Below, one piece after another: positions 55,130 to 64,000 of a stretch of 64,000 bases of DNA (the stretch's first letter is position 1; every line of letters starts with the position of its first letter). Origin of the DNA: Lepus europaeus. Lineage: Eukaryota > Chordata > Mammalia > Lagomorpha > Leporidae. The stretch spans positions 39,783,468-39,847,467 of the forward strand of contig NC_084838.1 in NCBI RefSeq assembly GCF_033115175.1. Reading direction: 5' to 3'. Under the pieces are notes generated by a model. The model saw only the letters and a program-made list of their open reading frames with translations. It was not told the origin of the DNA and did not search any database. The position numbers were made by a program, and so were the translations under genes.

Positions 55130-55250
55130 GATTTTGATAGATCTAACTTACGAAAACTTTAAACTTTGGTGTAGTAAAAGTTGCCAAAAACCTAGATCAT
55201 AAGCTACAGATTGGGAAAAAATATTTGCAGCATATGTAATAATACCTTGG
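55130..55250 (-). repeat. Ancient LINE-1 3' fragment, antisense
   Basis: AAAACTTTAAACTTTGGTGT and ACAGATTGGGAAAAAATATT match the reverse strand of the old LINE-1 3' region seen in sense at 17.3-22.9 kb. Bases 55250-55700 look like another old dispersed repeat that I cannot name. Confidence 0.55.
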
Positions 55251-56037
55251 GTAGGTAGGATAGTGGCCTTCCAAGATGTGTCCATCCTACTTTCTGGAAC
55301 CTCTAAGTACATTTTTCCTGGCAAGAGGACTTAAGATAATTCATCAGCTGACTTTAAGATAGGAAGAGTGCCCTGGATTATCCAGATGGGCCCATTGTAC
55401 TCAGAAGTGTCCTTAAAAGTGGATGGAGGAAGAGAGACCAGGGAGATATGATGTAAGGATTTGCCCTTGCTGTCTTTGAAGGTAAAGGGGGCAGTAACCA
55501 AGGAATACGGGCAGCCTCTAGACGCAGAGAAAGGCAAGGAGTGAACCTACCCAAAACCTAGAGAGGAACAAGTCCTGCCAACCCCTTGATTTGATGTCTC
55601 AGACTTGTCAGATGTATTTTGTAATTTGTTAGAAGAAAAATTCCTAATGGTTACTAAATATGAAAGGGAACTTGTTTTTCTGGCCTTGAGTACTGTGGAT
55701 AAAGAAGGAGGTCATACACAGGACCAAGAACTGTCTTGACCCTGACTAGTTGTGTTCATGTTGAGTGGATATATTTTTCTGTTCATTCACTGTGAAGTCT
55801 TTGAAGAGCAACACTGCCCCCGGCCCTACAGCCTCACCCCATAAAGTAGGGATGTGTAAATTCCAGATGTGGTGATCTGTGGAGGTCTGAGCACAAAGTT
55901 AAGCCTGCGAAACGCTGAGCTCTACTACTGGGACTTGCTCTTGAGTGGATGTGGCTGCAGCAAAAGCTTACGGGGAACTGAAATTCCCTGTACCTTGGCT
56001 CCAAAGAAGACATGCGATTTAATCTGGGTTTAGCTAG

Positions 56038-56043
56038 TTTATT
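56038..56043 (-). other. SPATA31G1: SPATA31G1 polyadenylation signal
   Basis: TTTATT on the plus strand reads AATAAA on the minus strand, 83 bp past the stop codon. Confidence 0.7.
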
Positions 56044-56125
56044 TAGAATTCCTCTGGCTCCATTTCCAAGCTCCACCTGATTTGGCTTCAGGTCTTGGGG
56101 AACTGGGTGTCAGTACTACCAGCCT

Positions 56126-60254
<4,129 letters not shown>

Positions 60255-60480
60255 TTTAGACATTGCAGTTAAGGACATGGATTGTAGCACTGAAATGCCT
60301 CGTTCAAATCCCAGCTCTGCCTCTCCCTACCTGTGAAACCTCTGTCATACTACCTAACACTTCAGGGCCTCAGTTTTCTCACCTATGTAGTGAGGATTGT
60401 GTAGAGGGTTAAGTGACGAAATGTGGGTGCTTCAAATTAATACTTAGTACATACTGAATGCTGTATTAAAATTTACTTCT
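60255..60480 (+). repeat. MIR-type ancient SINE, sense
   Basis: AAATCCCAGCTCTGCCTCTC, CAGGGCCTCAGTTTTCTCAC and GAGGATTGTGTAGAGGGTTA follow the MIR order well. Confidence 0.8.
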
Positions 60481-60779
60481 TTTAAAGTTCCTGATTATAA
60501 ACCTCATTCCCTCCTTAAAAGAGTCTGTTCTGTTCTTGTTTATGCTCATGTCGGGCATGAGCTGCCTTATTTGACTTCAGATTGACTGAGATCTTTTAGA
60601 GAAGCACTTTATGTTAAAGATGACAAGTCAAATGTAAGCATTTCTCATTTTCTCCTCTTTCCTCCAAAGTCACCACTCTGGTTTGTGTCACACTTCCTTC
60701 AGGACCAGACTTTAATCCTTGCCTTCCCTGTACAACGTAATGCTCTCCCTCTTCCCCATCAAAGACTGGTTTAGGCTGG

Positions 60780-60875
60780 TAGGAAGAGTGCTGAACCAAA
60801 AATGAGGAGACTTGGGTTCTCTAGTTCTGTCACCGATTAGTCATGTGATCTTGAGAAACCATGAGTTGGTTCCAT
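60780..60875 (+). repeat. MIR fragment, sense
   Basis: AGGAAGAGTGCTGAACCAAA, GACTTGGGTTCTCTAGTTCT and AGTCATGTGATCTTGAG are MIR landmarks. Confidence 0.7.
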
Positions 60876-60889
60876 GAGTTGAACTTTGC

Positions 60890-61665
60890 TTCTTCGACAT
60901 ACATCTATTGAGGGTCTATTAGAGATCAGGTATCTGCTCCATCTCAAGGTGATAGAAATAAAATAGAGTCTCTACAATAAAGTAGGTGCCATTTCAAGTG
61001 GAGGAAAGAGTCAAGTATTGCTGACAGAAGTGAAAATAGAGACATGTACAAGGATCTATGGAGACAGAGAACAAGGAAGAGGTGATCTACCAGCCTGGGC
61101 CGGGTGGGGGGCTTCCCAGAAGAGATGATTAATGCTTTATGTGAGGAATCAAGAAAATTAGGACATAATGCAGGGAGCAGGAAAAGGACGATCTCAGCAG
61201 TAGGACCCACAGGTACAGAGGCGCTGGAGCAGAGAAAGTGTGTCTCATTACATACATTGGAAGTATTTTAGTATGTCTAATATTGAATGGGATTTTGGGA
61301 AGCAATAGGAGATGGCACCTGGGAAGATAAGATTGCAAAGGGCCCTGAATACTAGGCTAGGAAGTTGGAAATTTATTGAATGTGATGGGAAACCATTGAA
61401 AAGTTTGTATCGTAGAAAACAGGGCAAAGAGATTGAAGGCAAGAGATCAGTTAGGGACTCTTGCTTTAGTTAAGTCAAAAGATGAGGATTGTCAGTACAG
61501 GCACTGATGGTGGGAATGGTAAACACTGGATTCACCTTGAATTCTAGAGATAGAACTGATTATACTTGGTTACCAATGGATTGCAGTGGCAGAGAAAATA
61601 AATTGAAGATGTCTCTAGGGGTTTTATTTCCTTAAGATTTATTTATTTATTTATTTGAAAGAGTT

Positions 61666-61712
<47 letters not shown>

Positions 61713-62290
61713 GAGAGAGAGGGATCTTTCATTTGCTTTTTCACTCCCCAGATAGCTGCAGTGGCTGGGGTAGGGAACCAGGCTAGGAGCCAGGAGCTTC
61801 TTCCAGGTCCCCCACGTGGGTGCAGGAGCTGAAACACCTGGGCCATTCTCTGCCATTTCCCAAGCAAGTTAGCTAGGAGCTGGATCGGAAGTGGAGCACC
61901 TGGGACTCAAACTGGTTCTCACCATACAGGATGCCAGCATCGCAGGCAGTGATTTAACCTTCTGTGCCACAACATCATCCCCCTCCAGGGTTTTTGATTT
62001 GAGAAACTGTGTGTTGGTGCTGTTTCACTGAATAGGGATCCCAGACCTGGGAACCAATTTAGGGTGGTGGGGTGATGAGTTCCATTATAGACTTTGGATC
62101 TATGGACACCTCAAGGTAGAGCCAGGAGAGAGGCAGAGATACATGGATCTGAAACTTGGGAGAGCAATCTATGGGGGAGATGTAGGTTTGACAGCTTGCA
62201 GCATATATGTGATAGCTAAACCATAGAAAGAAATAAAGAAAACCTTCTGAGATGTAATATTTTACCCAGTGTTACCAATAGTGTTCTTTT
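60890..62290. repeat. Ancient L2-type dispersed repeat, interrupted by a SINE
   Basis: ATTGAGGGTCTATTAGAGATCAGG, AAGGGCCCTGAATACTAGG and GATGGGAAACCATTGAAAAG fit a long ancient repeat. It is split at 61630-61981. Confidence 0.4.
61630..61981 (-). repeat. C-repeat SINE with expanded (GA)n, antisense
   Basis: A (GA)n tract of about 35 bases lies at 61675-61709 inside the copy. It ends TCTGTGCCACAACATCATCC. Confidence 0.9.
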
Positions 62291-62307
62291 AAAAAATAAA
62301 AATCTTG

Positions 62308-62657
62308 GCCGGCGCCGTGGCTCAACAGGCTAATCCTCCGCCTTGCGGCGCCGGCACACCGGGTTCTAGTCCCGGTCGGGGCACCGATCCTGTCCCCGTT
62401 GCCCCTCTTCCAAGCCAGCTCTCTGCTGTGGCTAGGGAGTGCAGTGGAGGATGGCCCAAGTCCTTGGGTCCTGCACCCCATGGGAGACCAGGAGAAGTAC
62501 CTGGCTCCTGCCATCGGAACAGCGCGGTGCGCCGGCCGCAGCGCGCTACCGCGGCGGCCATTGGAGGGTGAACCAACGGCAAAAGGAAGACCTTTCTCTC
62601 TGTCTCTCTCTCTCACTGTCCACTCTGCCTGTCAAAATAAATAAATAAATAAATAAA
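62308..62657 (+). repeat. Young doubled-B-box SINE, sense, with 11-bp target-site duplication
   Basis: TAAAAATCTTG is repeated at 62297-62307 and 62658-62668. The head carries GGTTCTAGTCCCGGTCGGGG then CACCGATCCTGTCCCCG. The tail has six or more AAAT units. Bases 62669-63023 hold nothing recognised. Confidence 0.95.
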
Positions 62658-63035
62658 TAAAAATCTTGAATGCATAGCCAACATTGTGAACCAATGGATG
62701 GTACACGATATTTCCAAATTAAAATCTGGCTACACTGGACTTGCATTTCCACAAAGTCAGGCCATTTGGAGCTAACTCGTATTTGCTGCTTTTGGAATGG
62801 ACATGTGTTTTCCAGCTCAATGCAGTCCTCACCATGTTCTTTTAGCTAATGCCAAGACTAAGAGCTAGTTGCTGTTTATCATTGTGCCTGCTGTTTTGTC
62901 TTCTTATACTTGTCCATTTTTACTCATTTGCATTACTCGCCCGTTACTTGAGTGTGCAATCTTTGGATGAAGAAGTTGAGTCCTGACAGGAAACAGAAAA
63001 GAAAATACTGTGTACTTTGTGCTCATTCATTTAGG

Positions 63036-63348
63036 GTTTTTTTTTTTTTTAAAGGTTTATTTATTTATTTGAAAGTCACAGTTACACAGAGAGAGGAGAG
63101 GAAGAGAGAGAGAGAGGTCTTCCTTCCACTGGCTTACTCCCCAGATGGCTGCAACAGCTGGAACTGTGCCAATCCGAAGCCAGTAGCCAGGAGCTTCTTC
63201 CAGGTCTCCCATGCAGGTGCAGGGGCCCAAGGACTTGGGCCATCTTCTACTGCCATCTCAGGCCATAGCAGAGAGCTGGATTGGAAGCGGAGCCCATATG
63301 GGATGCCGGTGCTTCAGGGCATTAACCTGCTGCACCACAGCACCATCC
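63036..63348 (-). repeat. Young C-repeat SINE, antisense, with 12-bp target-site duplication
   Basis: CATTCATTTAGG flanks it at 63024-63035 and 63349-63360. Bases 63361-63595 hold nothing recognised. Confidence 0.94.
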
Positions 63349-63607
63349 CATTCATTTAGGTTTATGGCAAGATAATTTACCAAATTACTAGTTTCTGTCT
63401 CCCATTCCTTGCCAGAGGAGATCCTCAGTGGGATTAAAAAGGTAACATTCTCTCTCCCAGGGATTTTGGGTTTGTTATTAATGGATTTTGTGTTTCCTGG
63501 TCTCAAACCAAAGTTGAAATATACCTATTCTATGGCCTTATCCACACACTTGTGTGGGGGCAGTTTAATTTAGCTGGGTGTTTTTGAAGAGGATAAGATG
63601 GAGGAGG

Positions 63608-63958
63608 AGGCTGGCGCCACGGCTCACTAGGCTAATCCTCCACTTTGCGGCGCTGGCACACCGGGTTCTAGTCCCGGTTGGGGCTCCGGATTCTGTCCCG
63701 GTTGCCCCTCTTCCAGGCCAGCTCTCTGCTGTGGCCAGGGAGTGCAGTGGAGGATGGCACAAGGACTTGGGCCCTGTACCTGCATGGGAGACCAGGAGAA
63801 GCACCTGGCTCCTGCCTTCCGATCAGCATGATGCACCGGCCACAGCGCACCAGCGGTGGTGGCCATTGGAGGGTGAACCAATGGCAAAAGGAAGACCTTT
63901 CTCTCTGTCTCTCTTTCTCTCACTGTCCACTCTGCCTGTAAAAAAAAAAAAAAAAAAA
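63608..63958 (+). repeat. Young doubled-B-box SINE, sense, with imperfect 12-bp duplication
   Basis: AGATGGAGGAGG (63596-63607) and AGATGGAGCAGG (63959-63970) differ at one base. The head carries GGTTCTAGTCCCGGTTGGGG then CTCCGGATTCTGTCCCGG. A 20-A tail ends it. Confidence 0.94.
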
Positions 63959-64000
63959 AGATGGAGCAGGAACTAGACTGAAAGAGAAGAGTTGCCTAAG

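Noticed and set aside
48454-56037. A hidden gene between VCP and SPATA31G1
   Set aside because: Open frames here are short and mostly lie in antisense SINEs. No splice-consistent conserved exon was recognised.

Overview
This is a stretch of mammalian nuclear genome, almost certainly lagomorph (rabbit-like). Two things show this. First, the window is packed with tRNA-derived 'C-repeat' SINEs, recognisable by a GGCCGGCGC-GTGGC head, a CATATGGG core and an AATAAATAAATCTT tail, which are characteristic of rabbits and their relatives. Second, the gene order STOML2 - PIGO - FANCG - VCP - SPATA31G1 (C9orf131) matches the block on human chromosome 9p13.3, shown here in inverted orientation. Exon-intron structures were rebuilt by hand. 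Summed exon lengths give whole reading frames: STOML2 356 aa (10 exons), PIGO 1091 aa (10 coding exons), FANCG 626 aa (14 exons), VCP 806 aa (17 exons) and SPATA31G1 1197 aa (2 coding exons).

Layout. Bases 1-200 may hold the 3' end of an upstream gene, ATOSB by synteny. Bases 390-1150 are three SINEs. An RFX X-box cluster and a CpG-rich promoter lead into STOML2 (+, 1951-4920). SINEs and an old LINE-1 piece separate it from PIGO (+, 8553-14611). From 14.8 to 22.9 kb lies a repeat jungle: one ancient LINE-1 3' region split by many SINEs, an RPL35 processed pseudogene and an unclassified insert. FANCG (+, 23616-29027) follows from its own CpG island. VCP (+, 30734-47920) follows after a promoter rich in CCAAT boxes. 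From 48.5 to 56 kb there are SINEs and old repeats but no gene. SPATA31G1 (-, 60053-56126) converges on VCP. The last 4 kb are ancient repeats and young SINEs.

The genes share a neighbourhood rather than a pathway. STOML2 is a mitochondrial inner-membrane scaffold. PIGO adds phosphoethanolamine to GPI anchors in the ER. FANCG is a scaffold of the Fanconi anaemia core complex. VCP/p97 is the hexameric AAA+ unfoldase. SPATA31G1 is a testis-type protein of unclear function. Four co-oriented housekeeping genes each have a CpG-rich promoter.

I found no unprecedented biological system. The observations most worth following are a GC-AG intron in VCP, three RFX X-box-like motifs in 121 bp upstream of STOML2, a multiply interrupted LINE-1 that records insertion order, a SINE-junction duplication, and a SINE subfamily with a duplicated B-box-like segment.
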